From Mesorhizobium sp. WSM3626 (GTDB taxonomy: Bacteria > Pseudomonadota > Alphaproteobacteria > Rhizobiales > Rhizobiaceae): a stretch of DNA of 33,711 bases. The notes under the pieces are model-generated. The model saw nothing but the letters and a program-made list of their open reading frames with translations, was not told the DNA's origin and searched no databases. The translations under genes and the position numbers were made by a program. The stretch spans positions 1 through 33,711 of the forward strand of contig NZ_AZUY01000062.1 in NCBI RefSeq assembly GCF_000513935.1. The letters run 5' to 3'. Of the stretch, positions 1-7,518 are shown in pieces. Numbering within the stretch: the stretch's first letter is position 1; the number at the start of each line of letters is the position of its first letter.

Positions 1-258
1 GTTGACCTCGATCTCGCGCACCAACTGCCGTTCCGAGCGAACCCCGAACAGGTAGCCGATGAACAGCGCCTTGAACATCAAGGTCGGATCGAGCGGCGGC
101 CGGCCATTGTCGGCGCAGTACAGCGGCGCCGTCAGCTCGTGGATAAAGGAAAAGTCGATCACGCGGTCGATCTTGCGCAACAGATGATCAGCCGGAACAA
201 GCTGATCCAACGTCACCATCTCGAGCGCGGTCTGTTCAGGGGCGGGTCGCTTCAACAT
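1..258 (-). CDS. IS1182-like transposase, N-terminal fragment (cut by window start)
   Basis: The minus strand reads 86 codons without a stop from an ATG at 258 to the window edge. The protein begins MLKRPAPEQTALEMVTLDQL and contains a run close to 'RPPLDPTLMFKALFIGYLFG' followed by 'RSERQLVREIEVN'. That is the N-terminal DUF772 region of IS1182/IS5-type DDE transposases, which precedes the catalytic domain. The DDE residues lie outside the window, so it is not possible to say whether the gene is intact. There is no strong Shine-Dalgarno before the ATG, which is common for transposases. I infer IS1182 rather than another IS5-like group from the overall look of the N-terminus; the transposase call itself is firm. 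Confidence 0.85.
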   Translation of the reverse strand, partial: MLKRPAPEQTALEMVTLDQLVPADHLLRKIDRVIDFSFIHELTAPLYCADNGRPPLDPTLMFKALFIGYLFGVRSERQLVREIEVN

Positions 259-273
259 GACCCAGTGAATCAA

Positions 274-299
274 AAACCCTAGGCAAAAGCCAGGGGTTT
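274..299 (-). terminator. Hairpin plus T-run inside the IS end, upstream of the transposase start
   Basis: Bases 274-280 and 282-284 pair with 289-291 and 292-299 around an AAAA loop, with single-base bulges. On the minus strand the stem is followed by TTTTTG, giving the form of an intrinsic terminator. It lies between the presumed IS end and the transposase ATG at 258, so it would stop transcripts entering from outside the element before they reach the transposase. The structure is directly visible; the protective role is inferred. Confidence 0.5.
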
Positions 300-311
300 G
301 TCAGCAGTCTG

Positions 312-336
312 AAGGCGGGGGACTCCCGCCTTTTTT
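312..336 (+). terminator. Intrinsic terminator with six-T tract
   Basis: AAGGCGGG at 312-319 pairs with CCCGCCTT at 325-332 around a GGACT loop, and the 3' arm runs into six T residues at 331-336. This is a textbook rho-independent terminator for rightward transcription. No plus-strand gene precedes it within the window. It probably belonged to a host gene to the left that is now separated from it by the insertion sequence. It also shields the exonuclease gene at 412 from read-through. Confidence 0.75.
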
Positions 337-411
337 CTTGAAGGGACTGACGTCGCTATCCGGAAGACGCATCCGGGTTTTATCTCGTTTTCCGGAACCG
401 GATCCTGAGTT

Positions 412-1026
412 GTGAAAACGGCAATCATCTTCGACTGCGAGTTTCTCTGCCTTGAGGGCTCGCAACGCAGATTCTGGTGCGCGGCCCATGACCCCGATCC
501 GGTCATCGCCCAGATCGGCGCGGCAAGGCTCGGCCTCGAAGGCGACTTCCCCGTGCTGGGCACGCACAGCGCCTATATCAGGCCGGTCGACCGATTTGGC
601 GAGAGATACGGGCTCGATCCGTTCTTCACCCGACTGACCGGCATCACAGAAGAAATCATCGAGGCCGAGGGCGTCGAGCTGGAAGATGCCCTTGCAGGCA
701 TCGATCGTTTCTCAGATGGGGCTCGGTTCTGGTCCTGGGGCAAGGACGAACTGAACATGATCGCCATCAGTTGCTATGTCGCGGGCATCAAGCCCTCCAT
801 CCCGGCCACCCGGTTCGATAACGCCGTCAAGCTGCTGATCGCGGCCGGCATGCCGATCGAGGATTTGGCAAGGACGCCGAGCAACAAGCTTGCCGATTAC
901 TACGGCGTCGAACACCCGCCATTGCAGGGGCACGACGCGCTAGACGACGCGCTGTCCGTGACCTACACCCTGCAGCACCTGATGAAGACTGGAAAGCTGC
1001 GGCCGGACGCCTTCGAACGTCTGTAG
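412..1026 (+). CDS. DEDDh-type 3'-5' exonuclease (ERI-1/RNase T-like)
   Basis: A 204-residue protein of the DnaQ-like exonuclease superfamily, expected to remove nucleotides from 3' ends of RNA or DNA using two metal ions. Motif I is IFDCEF with Asp8 and Glu10; 'LTGIT' at 75-79 is typical of the fold; motif II is WSWGKD at 107-112 with Asp112; motif III is GHDALDDA with His174 and Asp179, giving the DEDDh subtype. The WSWG form of motif II resembles ERI-1/KapD-like enzymes more than the polymerase III epsilon subunit. The start is a GTG, giving MKTAII directly before the catalytic strand, so there is no room for a longer N-terminal domain. It stands alone, downstream of an IS end and a terminator, and converges with the lipoprotein gene, 38 bp away. 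The natural substrate cannot be told from sequence. Confidence 0.85.
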   Translation: MKTAIIFDCEFLCLEGSQRRFWCAAHDPDPVIAQIGAARLGLEGDFPVLGTHSAYIRPVDRFGERYGLDPFFTRLTGITEEIIEAEGVELEDALAGIDRFSDGARFWSWGKDELNMIAISCYVAGIKPSIPATRFDNAVKLLIAAGMPIEDLARTPSNKLADYYGVEHPPLQGHDALDDALSVTYTLQHLMKTGKLRPDAFERL

Positions 1027-1064
1027 CCCGAAAGAGTTTGGTTGAATCCCTGCGCGCCTGGCGC

Positions 1065-1673
1065 TCAGATCGCCGAATCCGTCCAGCGGACGATCTGCTT
1101 GGCGGCATCGCCGAAGGCTGCGTCGAGAGCGCCGACATAAGCGGGGTTGCCGCTGCCCGATACGGGCGCGGATGCGGTGAAGCTCTTGGAAGCCTTCACT
1201 TCGCCGTTGCGATCGTTGAGCAAGCGCACGAACAGGTCGACCTCGGCATGTTCGCCGCCATCGACGCGCACCTCGAAGGACCGAACCTCGACGATCACCT
1301 GATAGTCGATCGCCAGCCCCTCGCCCGGTTTCCCCACCCCGGCAAAGCTGCCCGAGCGCTGGAACGTCTCGGCCAACCGCGCCTGCACGACCAGCGGCAG
1401 GCGGTCAGCCCACTGCGCACCCTTCAGATATTGGATCGAGCGGTCGGAGGGTTTGATGACGATGTTCTGGCTGTCCAGCGCCTTCAGCGCCGAGGGCTGG
1501 GCGATCAGAATCTGCCGGCGGCTATGGCCATGCGCGTCGACCATTGGCGCCGACAGTTCGAACGTGTCAAGCGGTGCCGGCTTGCCGCCCAGCACCGCAC
1601 AACCGGCAACCGTCAGTACAAGCAGCGCCGCGGCTGATTTCAACCCGCCCGTTCCAAGCCTACTCAACGTCAC
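1065..1673 (-). CDS. PqiC-like ABC transport auxiliary lipoprotein
   Basis: Last gene of the MCE transport operon. The N-terminus carries a hydrophobic stretch ending in the lipobox 'LTVAGC', so the protein should be lipidated on that Cys and anchored in the membrane facing the periplasm. The mature part resembles the ABC-type transport auxiliary lipoprotein family (PqiC/DUF330-like): 'LDTFELSAP' near the N-terminus, then 'ALDSQNIVIKPS', 'WADRLPLVVQARLAETFQ' and a C-terminal 'DAAFGDAAKQIVRW'. I chose the GTG at 1673 because GGGGA lies at a good distance upstream and gives a normal short signal peptide of about 25 residues. An ATG at 1715 would add 14 residues and has no clear ribosome binding site. 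It follows mlaD by about 79 bp. In related systems the lipoprotein contacts the MCE protein and may link the inner to the outer membrane. Confidence 0.85.
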   Translation of the reverse strand: MTLSRLGTGGLKSAAALLVLTVAGCAVLGGKPAPLDTFELSAPMVDAHGHSRRQILIAQPSALKALDSQNIVIKPSDRSIQYLKGAQWADRLPLVVQARLAETFQRSGSFAGVGKPGEGLAIDYQVIVEVRSFEVRVDGGEHAEVDLFVRLLNDRNGEVKASKSFTASAPVSGSGNPAYVGALDAAFGDAAKQIVRWTDSAI

Positions 1674-1752
1674 GCGTGATCCCCGTTGTCCCCGGATCGT
1701 AAGATCAACCCGCATTCACGAGCTATGTTCTTGCTGCGGGCCGGCGCCGAAG

Positions 1753-3126
1753 TCAACGCCGCGCCCTGCCGTCGAATTGCCGAACCTCGCCTTCGCCACC
1801 CGAAAGGATGCGCTGCGGATTGCGGCTGAGATCCGTCACCGCCTCCTCGATGCGGTTGATCGAGCGACGGCTGTCCTGCACCAGCGCCTCGACATTCTGC
1901 AGCCCCTGGCCCGAAAAGCGCGCCAGATTGTCGGTAATGACTCCAAGGCGGGCGTTCAGCGTATCGGCGACCTGCTTGAAGGATTTCAGCGTATCCCTTG
2001 CGTCGGCCATCACGCCGTCGGCCTGGCCCGAGCCGAGCAGCTTGTCGACCTTGGCGAGGATACCGTCGACCCGCACCGAGGCGTCGTTAAGCCGTTGCGC
2101 CAGGTGCCTGGCGTCCTTGATTGTCTGGTCGATGTCGTCGGCCCGATTGGCGATCTTGCCGGTCACCTCCGCGATGTCGGCCGCCGCCTTGTTGGCGCTG
2201 TCGCTGGCCTTCTGGATGTTGGCCAGCGCTTCGCGCACCTGCGCCGGGTCGATGCCGTCGAGCACGCCATCGACCTTGGCCAACGTGCCTTGCGTCTGCT
2301 TGGCGAAGTCGTTGACCGATCCCACCGCCGTATCGACGTTCTTGATCACGCCGTCGAGCTGCCGCGAGGTTTCCTTGAGGTTGCCTGTCACCGTATCGAC
2401 GTTGGAAACGATGCTCTTGATCTTGTCCTTATCGACGGCATTGAGCAGGCCTTCCGCCGCCTTCAGCGTGCCGTCGAGCTTTCCTGAAACGCCTTTCAGC
2501 TCGTCGGACAGCGCGCTGACGGCGGACAGGAATTTGTCGATGCCCTCGGAATTCCTGGCCAGTGCATCGGAAAATGTCTGCACGTTGTGCACGGTCTGCG
2601 TCAGCGGCCCGCGGACATCCTTGGTGAAGCCTTCCAGCTCCGTCAGCACCTTGTCGGCGCGAGTGAAGATGTTCTGCGCCGTCTGCAGCAGATTGGTCAC
2701 GGCCGAAGGGTTGGCGACGATCTCGGCGACCTTGCCTTCCTTTTCGGCCTGGTCGAGCAGCTTCACTTCCTTGGGATCGGCGCCCTTGAGCTCGATATTG
2801 GCCTGCCCGGTGAGGCCGGCGAGGCCGATATCGGCCTGCGTCGACTTGGTGATCGGCGTCATCCGGTCGATCTCGGTGTCGGCGATGGCGACAGTTGGAT
2901 TGTCGACGTCGATATAGACGCGCTTGACGTCGCCAACCTTGACGCCGTTGAACAGCACGAAGCTGCCGCGGCCGAGACCGGAAGCCGAGCCCGGAATGCG
3001 CACCCGCAGCAGCGTCGTCTCGCCCCTGTCGCCGATCGCGGCCGTCCAATAGACGAAGCCGAAAGCCGCCAGGATCGCAACCAGCGTGAAAATGCCGACA
3101 ATGACGTAGTTGGCTCTGGTTTCCAT
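1753..3126 (-). CDS. mlaD: MlaD/MCE-family phospholipid transport substrate-binding protein
   Basis: A 457-residue protein with one N-terminal transmembrane helix (about residues 7-29, beginning 'YVIVGIFTLVAILAAFGFVY') and then an MCE domain at about 38-118, including 'SASGLGRGSFVLFNGVKVGD' and 'GLAGLTGQANIELKG'. The remaining 330 or so residues are predicted helical and repetitive, with many 'NVDTV..', 'KVD.LL' and 'AD.I' units, as in long MCE proteins whose C-terminal helices bundle into a tube across the periplasm. It is far longer than E. coli MlaD (about 180 residues), so the periplasmic part is more like a needle than a ring alone. It should hold lipid passed to or from the MlaE permease. 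The ATG lies 14 bp after the mlaF stop, so the two are co-transcribed. Confidence 0.93.
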   Translation of the reverse strand: METRANYVIVGIFTLVAILAAFGFVYWTAAIGDRGETTLLRVRIPGSASGLGRGSFVLFNGVKVGDVKRVYIDVDNPTVAIADTEIDRMTPITKSTQADIGLAGLTGQANIELKGADPKEVKLLDQAEKEGKVAEIVANPSAVTNLLQTAQNIFTRADKVLTELEGFTKDVRGPLTQTVHNVQTFSDALARNSEGIDKFLSAVSALSDELKGVSGKLDGTLKAAEGLLNAVDKDKIKSIVSNVDTVTGNLKETSRQLDGVIKNVDTAVGSVNDFAKQTQGTLAKVDGVLDGIDPAQVREALANIQKASDSANKAAADIAEVTGKIANRADDIDQTIKDARHLAQRLNDASVRVDGILAKVDKLLGSGQADGVMADARDTLKSFKQVADTLNARLGVITDNLARFSGQGLQNVEALVQDSRRSINRIEEAVTDLSRNPQRILSGGEGEVRQFDGRARR

Positions 3127-3140
3127 TGCTTCACTTATGG

Positions 3141-3950
3141 CTATGCACGTGCGGCAAGATCAAGTTGCCGGGCGCGTTTTCCGCGGAAATAGGATTTCAC
3201 CCACGGTTCCTCGCTCTTCAGCATGTCGTCGATACTGCCTTCGACCAGCACCTTTTTCTTGCCGAGCACCGCCACGTGGTCGCATGCGGTAAACAGCGTG
3301 TCGAGGTCGTGGGTCACCATGTAAACGGTCAGATCCATGGTGTCGCGCAGCTTGACGACGAGCTCGTCGAACTCGGCCGCGCTGATCGGATCGAGGCCCG
3401 ACGTCGGCTCGTCGAGAAAGACGATGTCCGGATCAAGCGCCAGCGCCCTGGCAAGCGCGGCACGCTTGATCATGCCGCCGGAGAGCTCGGAGGGAAATTT
3501 CTGCGCCGCGTCCGGCGGCAGGCCGACCAGCTCGATCTTCAGCAGCGCCAGCTCGTCCATCAGCTTCCTGGGCAGGTCGAGATATTCGCGCATCGGCACC
3601 TGCACGTTCTCCATCACGGTCAGCGCCGAAAACAGCGCGCCATGCTGGAACAGCACGCCAAGACGCATGTCGATGCGCAGCCGCTCCATATCGCTTGCCT
3701 TGTCGACGTCGACGCCGAACAGTTTGATTGTACCCGACTGCTTGGGCATCAGCCCGAGAATGGTGCGCAACAGCACGGATTTGCCGGCGCCCGACGCTCC
3801 GACGAAGCCCAGTATCTCGCCGCGCGTGATGTCGAGCGACAGCTTGTCGAGGATCAGCTTGTCGTCAATGGCAACGGTGACGTCGTGCACCGAGAGGACG
3901 ATTTCACTGTCGTCCTTGCCCTTCACCTCTATCCCGTTGCCCTTCGCCAT
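3141..3950 (-). CDS. mlaF: MlaF-type ABC transporter ATP-binding protein
   Basis: A 269-residue cytoplasmic ATPase. Visible motifs are Walker A GASGAGKSV (51-59), Q-loop region FQHGALF (101-107), signature LSGGM (156-160), Walker B IVFLDEP (176-182) with 'TSGLDP' after it, and the switch His214 in 'MVTHDLDTLF'. The 'LSGGMIKRAALARAL' form is characteristic of the MlaF/Ttg2A branch that powers MCE lipid transporters, not of nutrient importers. The gene starts 4 bp after mlaE and is followed 14 bp later by mlaD, a tight operon. The C-terminal tail 'WVKSYFRGKRARQLD' fits the MlaF C-terminal extension that in E. coli contacts the partner ATPase. There is no separate mlaB gene here; the STAS domain is fused to MlaE. 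Confidence 0.95.
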   Translation of the reverse strand: MAKGNGIEVKGKDDSEIVLSVHDVTVAIDDKLILDKLSLDITRGEILGFVGASGAGKSVLLRTILGLMPKQSGTIKLFGVDVDKASDMERLRIDMRLGVLFQHGALFSALTVMENVQVPMREYLDLPRKLMDELALLKIELVGLPPDAAQKFPSELSGGMIKRAALARALALDPDIVFLDEPTSGLDPISAAEFDELVVKLRDTMDLTVYMVTHDLDTLFTACDHVAVLGKKKVLVEGSIDDMLKSEEPWVKSYFRGKRARQLDLAARA

Positions 3951-3954
3951 CTTG

Positions 3955-5142
3955 TCAGAACTCGATCGCTGCGTAGAACATGGCGAAAAGCCCGTCGAGG
4001 ATGATGACGACGAAAATCGACTTCACCACCGAAGCGGTCACGTGCTGGCCGAGCGATTCGGCACTGCCGCCGACCTTCATGCCCTCGACGGAGGCGATCG
4101 TGCCGATGATCATGGCCATGAACGGCGCCTTGATCAGCCCGGCGAAAATCGTGCTGAGATCGATTGCGACACGCAACCGGTCGATGAAGGCAGCAGGTGG
4201 GATATCGGAGTAAAGCCAGGCAGCAACAATGCCGCCGCCGAGTGCGGCGAAATTGGCGATGATCGTCAGGCAGGGCAAGGCGATCACCAGCGCTACAAGG
4301 CGCGGAAAGACCAGGACGCCGATCGGATTGAGGCCGATGACCTTCAACGCGTCGACTTCCTCGCGCATCTTCATCGAGCCGATTTCGGCGGTGATCGCGC
4401 TGCCGGAGCGGCCGGCGATCATGATCGCCGTCATCAGCACGCCGAGTTCGCGCAGGATCAGCACGCCGACGAGATCGACGACGAAGATATCGGCGCCGAA
4501 ATAGCTGAGCTGATAAGCGCCCTGCTGGGCAACGATGGCACCGACGATCGCCGACATCAGCACCACCACGGGGATTGCGCCGACCCCCATGCGATCGATC
4601 TGGTTGAAAATCGCCGCCGGGTTGACGGCATGGCCGCGGCCGAGCTTCATCTGCGCGCCGCGGATGGTGGCGCCCAATATATTCATCGAAGCGAGGAAAT
4701 CGTCGCGCATCTCGTAGACGCGCCGGCCAACCGTCTCCAGTGCCCGAATGACAATATTGGGCGGCCGCGCCGGTCCGGATTCGGGTTCGCGCCGGACAGC
4801 TTCGCCGACCGCGTCGAGCAGGATGGAGGCGATCTCGCTTTGGCCTTGCAGCCGGACCTCGACGTTCTTCTTCTCGAAGGCGCTGACCAGCCGGTCAATC
4901 AGCCAGGCGCCGGCGGTATCGATCTTCTCAATTTTTGAAAGATCAAGCGCCAAAGTCTTGAAACCGCTTCGTTTCTCGATTTTGCGCATGTCGGCGTCGA
5001 TCAGCGCCACGGTCCGTGTCGTCCAGATTCCGGAGAATGCGCAGCCGAGAACGCCATCTTCCTCGCCGACCGCCACGCGCGGGTCGTGGTCACCCCCCGA
5101 GGCGGTCGTGCCGCTTGCGTCGCGCTTGCCTATGGTCAACAT
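3955..5142 (-). CDS. mlaE: MlaE-family permease with N-terminal STAS domain
   Basis: First gene of the lipid-trafficking operon, 395 residues. Residues about 25-115 form a STAS domain ('TRTVALIDADMRKIEKRSG', 'LDLSKIEKIDTAGAWLIDRL'), the job done by the separate MlaB protein in E. coli. The rest is a MlaE permease: 'FNQIDRMGVGAIPVVVLMS', 'QLSYFGADIFVVDLVGV', the conserved 'LRELGVLMTAIMIAGRSGSA' and 'EEVDALKVIGLNP', with about five membrane helices. The start at 5142 is preferred because AGGA precedes it at a normal distance; an upstream start at 5202 would add 20 polar residues and enter the divergent promoter region. With MlaF, MlaD and the lipoprotein it should form an inner-membrane complex moving phospholipids between membranes. 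Direction of transport is not deducible. Confidence 0.93.
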   Translation of the reverse strand: MLTIGKRDASGTTASGGDHDPRVAVGEEDGVLGCAFSGIWTTRTVALIDADMRKIEKRSGFKTLALDLSKIEKIDTAGAWLIDRLVSAFEKKNVEVRLQGQSEIASILLDAVGEAVRREPESGPARPPNIVIRALETVGRRVYEMRDDFLASMNILGATIRGAQMKLGRGHAVNPAAIFNQIDRMGVGAIPVVVLMSAIVGAIVAQQGAYQLSYFGADIFVVDLVGVLILRELGVLMTAIMIAGRSGSAITAEIGSMKMREEVDALKVIGLNPIGVLVFPRLVALVIALPCLTIIANFAALGGGIVAAWLYSDIPPAAFIDRLRVAIDLSTIFAGLIKAPFMAMIIGTIASVEGMKVGGSAESLGQHVTASVVKSIFVVIILDGLFAMFYAAIEF

Positions 5143-5172
5143 GGCGTCCTGTTTAGCCTGATGGGTCCGACC

Positions 5173-5190
5173 TTGTCGATTTGCCGACAA
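5173..5190. promoter_or_regulatory. Inverted repeat in the mlaE / racemase divergent spacer
   Basis: TTGTCG at 5173-5178 and CGACAA at 5185-5190 form a perfect 6+6 inverted repeat with a 6-bp spacer, roughly centred in the 77 bp between the two divergent start codons (5142 and 5220). The size and placement suit a dimeric repressor or activator site. No regulator gene is adjacent, so this is only a candidate. Confidence 0.3.
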
Positions 5191-5219
5191 CCCTTCTCGC
5201 ATAGCCGGAGCAGAAAAAT

Positions 5220-6203
5220 ATGGCGCGTATCATTTCGGTCGAGGCCGAGCGGTTTCCGATCGCCGGAACCTTCACCATTTCGCGCGGCTCCAAAACCGAG
5301 GCCGAGGTCATTACCTGCACGATCAGCCAGGGCGATCATAGAGGGCGCGGCGAATGTGTTCCTTATACGCGCTATGGCGAGACCATGGGGGGTGTTCGCG
5401 ATGCGATCGAGGCGATGCGCGACCGGATCGCCAGCGGGATGGACCGCACCGCCCTGCTCGACGCAATGCCTGCTGGGGCGGGGCGTAACGCCATAGACTG
5501 TGCCCTTTGGGACCTTGAAGCCAAGATCAGCGGCAATCCGGTGGCGAACGCAATCTGGCCGGCCCCGTTGCATCAGCTCGAAACCGCCTACACGCTGTCG
5601 CTCGGCGAGCCGGAAGCGATGGCGGCGCAGGCTCGCGCCAATGCCGGCAGGCCGCTGCTCAAGGTCAAGATCGGCGGCGACAACGACATCGCCCGCATCC
5701 GGGCGGTGAGACAGGCAGCACCCGAGAGCCGACTGATCCTCGATGCCAATGAAGGTTGGACCGACGACAATATTGTCGCGAACTTCGCCTTTGCCGCCGA
5801 ACAGGACATCGCCCTGATCGAACAGCCGCTGCCGGCGGGCCGGGACGGCATCCTGCGCCACATCGCGCATCCGGTGCCGGTCTGCGCCGACGAAAGCGTT
5901 CATGAAGCGGGGAACCTCGAAGCGCTTGTCGGTCTCTACGACGCCGTCAATATCAAGCTCGACAAGTCCGGCGGGCTGACGGCGGCGCTCACCTTGCGCG
6001 GCCGCGCCCGTGAACTGGGCTTTGGCGTCATGGTCGGCTGCATGGTCGGCACGTCGCTGGCAATGGCGCCGGCTGTGCTGCTTGCGCAAGGAGCCGATTT
6101 CGTCGACCTCGACGGGCCGCTGCTGCTTGCCCGGGACCGTGTGCCGGGCCTCGTTTACCAGGGATCGCTCGTCTCACCGCCGGACCGGGCGCTGTGGGGC
6201 TGA
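5220..6203 (+). CDS. dgcA: Enolase-superfamily racemase/epimerase, DgcA-like (dipeptide epimerase family)
   Basis: A 327-residue member of the muconate lactonizing subgroup of the enolase superfamily. The catalytic set is visible: KVK at 148-150, metal ligands Asp175 (DANEGW), Glu201 (EQPLP) and Asp224 (CADES), and the second-face base Lys246 (NIKLDKSGG), with 'VDLDGP' near the C-terminus as in L-Ala-D/L-Glu epimerases. These enzymes interconvert the alpha stereocentre of Glu in a dipeptide or in N-acetyl-glutamate. In rhizobia homologues are often annotated DgcA, the N-acetyl-D-glutamate racemase of D-glutamate catabolism, but the DgcN partner is not next to it here, so murein-peptide epimerization is an equal alternative. 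GGAG precedes the ATG. It is divergent from mlaE and its last 30 bp overlap the end of the MFS gene on the other strand. Confidence 0.85.
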   Translation: MARIISVEAERFPIAGTFTISRGSKTEAEVITCTISQGDHRGRGECVPYTRYGETMGGVRDAIEAMRDRIASGMDRTALLDAMPAGAGRNAIDCALWDLEAKISGNPVANAIWPAPLHQLETAYTLSLGEPEAMAAQARANAGRPLLKVKIGGDNDIARIRAVRQAAPESRLILDANEGWTDDNIVANFAFAAEQDIALIEQPLPAGRDGILRHIAHPVPVCADESVHEAGNLEALVGLYDAVNIKLDKSGGLTAALTLRGRARELGFGVMVGCMVGTSLAMAPAVLLAQGADFVDLDGPLLLARDRVPGLVYQGSLVSPPDRALWG

Positions 6204-7388
6204 GCGCGCGGCAAGCCCGATCAGCACGAGGCCAATGATCGCGATCGGGATCATCGCAAGGAACCCGTCGACGCCCAGACGGTCATAGAGCGGACCGGAC
6301 GCAAGCGTGACGGCGGCCATGAAGAAACCGTTGAAGAAATAGGCGATGCCTTGCGCGGCACCCGTGCGCTCTTCGGACACGGTCTCGGCGATCATCTTCT
6401 GCAGGCCGATCAGCACCATCGCGACAGACACCGAATGCAGCGACTGCACGGCGAAGAACCCGCCGACGCCAAGGCCGAGCGGCCACACCAGCGGAAAGGC
6501 GAACCAACGCACGATCGAACCGATGCCGGCAATGAGCATTACCCGGACGACGGATACGGAGGCGAAAATGCGATTGAACAACAAAAACATGCAGACTTCG
6601 GAGACCACGCCCCAAGCCCACAGCAGGCCGACGACGGAATCGCTGATGCCGATCGATTTCCAGTAGATCGAGACGAAGCCGTAAAGGAAGGCATGGCTGG
6701 CGGTGATGATGCCGACGCCAAGCGTGAAATAGAGGAAATAAGCATTAAATAGCCCCGGCGCCGCGTGCTGGATTTCCGCCGCCGACAGCGGCGAGGCTTT
6801 GCGCGGCCGGCCCATGCGCGGCGCCAGCAGGCCTGCGACGAGTGCCGCGCCAAGGGCAAGGAATATGAGTACCGGAACGGCTTGAGGGCCGCTGGCCGCC
6901 AGAATGAAGCCGCCTGCGACATTGGCCAGGAGATAGCAGACCGACCCCCATTTACGCATGCTCGCATAATTGGAACCGAAGCGGCGCACGCCCGAAAGCG
7001 CGAGCGAATCGGCGATCGGCGAATGCGGCGTCCAGACAATGGTCAGCAACAACGACACCGCCAGCACCGTCGCGTAGGTCGGTGTCAGGAAGTACCCCGC
7101 GGAGAGCACCAGCGAGGCCGCGACCAGTACGACATAGACGTCGGCGCGGTCCCTGGCTCGATCGGCAAGTGTCGTCAGCAGCGGCGTCGTCACCACGCGC
7201 AGGAACATCGGCGCTGCCAGGATGACGGCGATCTGTTCGGCGTGAAATCCCTTGGCCTGCAACAAAAGCGGGAAATAGGGCAAATGGGTGCCAAGCGATA
7301 TGAACAGCGTGCCGAAGATCAGGCTCATGCGCAGCTCAAAACGGCTCGGCTTCACGAGTTGTTCGGGCGAAAGCGGCGGCAGCAGCAT
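6174..7388 (-). CDS. MFS transporter (MFS_1-like, HcaT/nucleoside-symporter type)
   Basis: A protein of about 404 residues with twelve predicted membrane helices. It has the loop 'TTLADRARDRADVYV' between helices 2 and 3, the 'RRFGSNYASMRKWGSVCYLL' segment and 'YWKSIGISDSVVGLLWAWGV', which are features of the MFS_1-like family that includes 3-phenylpropionate (HcaT) and nucleoside permeases. The substrate cannot be assigned. I prefer the ATG at 7388; a TTG at 7415 would add nine residues without a better ribosome site. Its stop codon lies inside the last 30 bp of the racemase gene, so the two converge with no space for a terminator. The phosphoesterase gene upstream lies on the same strand 130 bp away. 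Confidence 0.88.
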   Translation of the reverse strand: MLLPPLSPEQLVKPSRFELRMSLIFGTLFISLGTHLPYFPLLLQAKGFHAEQIAVILAAPMFLRVVTTPLLTTLADRARDRADVYVVLVAASLVLSAGYFLTPTYATVLAVSLLLTIVWTPHSPIADSLALSGVRRFGSNYASMRKWGSVCYLLANVAGGFILAASGPQAVPVLIFLALGAALVAGLLAPRMGRPRKASPLSAAEIQHAAPGLFNAYFLYFTLGVGIITASHAFLYGFVSIYWKSIGISDSVVGLLWAWGVVSEVCMFLLFNRIFASVSVVRVMLIAGIGSIVRWFAFPLVWPLGLGVGGFFAVQSLHSVSVAMVLIGLQKMIAETVSEERTGAAQGIAYFFNGFFMAAVTLASGPLYDRLGVDGFLAMIPIAIIGLVLIGLAARSAPQRPVRR

Positions 7389-7469
7389 GAATCGATCCAA
7401 TGACGCTGCGCTCAACGACCGGCGAGCAGCGAGAACCGATCCTTAACATGAGGAAAAACCGGGCGAAAC

Positions 7470-7484
7470 CGGCTGGACCAGCCG
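7470..7484. repeat. Short perfect inverted repeat upstream of the MFS gene
   Basis: CGGCTGGACCAGCCG is a 7+7 bp palindrome around a single A, located between the phosphoesterase stop (7519) and the MFS start (7388). It has no T-run on either side, so it is not an intrinsic terminator. It could be an operator for the transporter or a 5' leader hairpin. Confidence 0.35.
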
Positions 7485-7518
7485 ATTAACACCAGAAAGT
7501 GCAGGGCCGGCTTCAGCC

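Larger units (their letters stand above)
1..313. mobile_element. Terminal part of an insertion sequence (IS1182-like)
   Basis: The transposase fragment starts 258 bp into the window and is transcribed away from the outer end of the element, so the IS end must lie to its right. The stretch around 297-313 (TTTGTCAGCAGTCTGA) resembles terminal sequence of IS1182-type elements as I remember them, and the next base pairs belong to a host-like terminator. The other terminal repeat is outside the window, so the boundary at about 313 is inferred and no target duplication can be checked. Confidence 0.5.
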
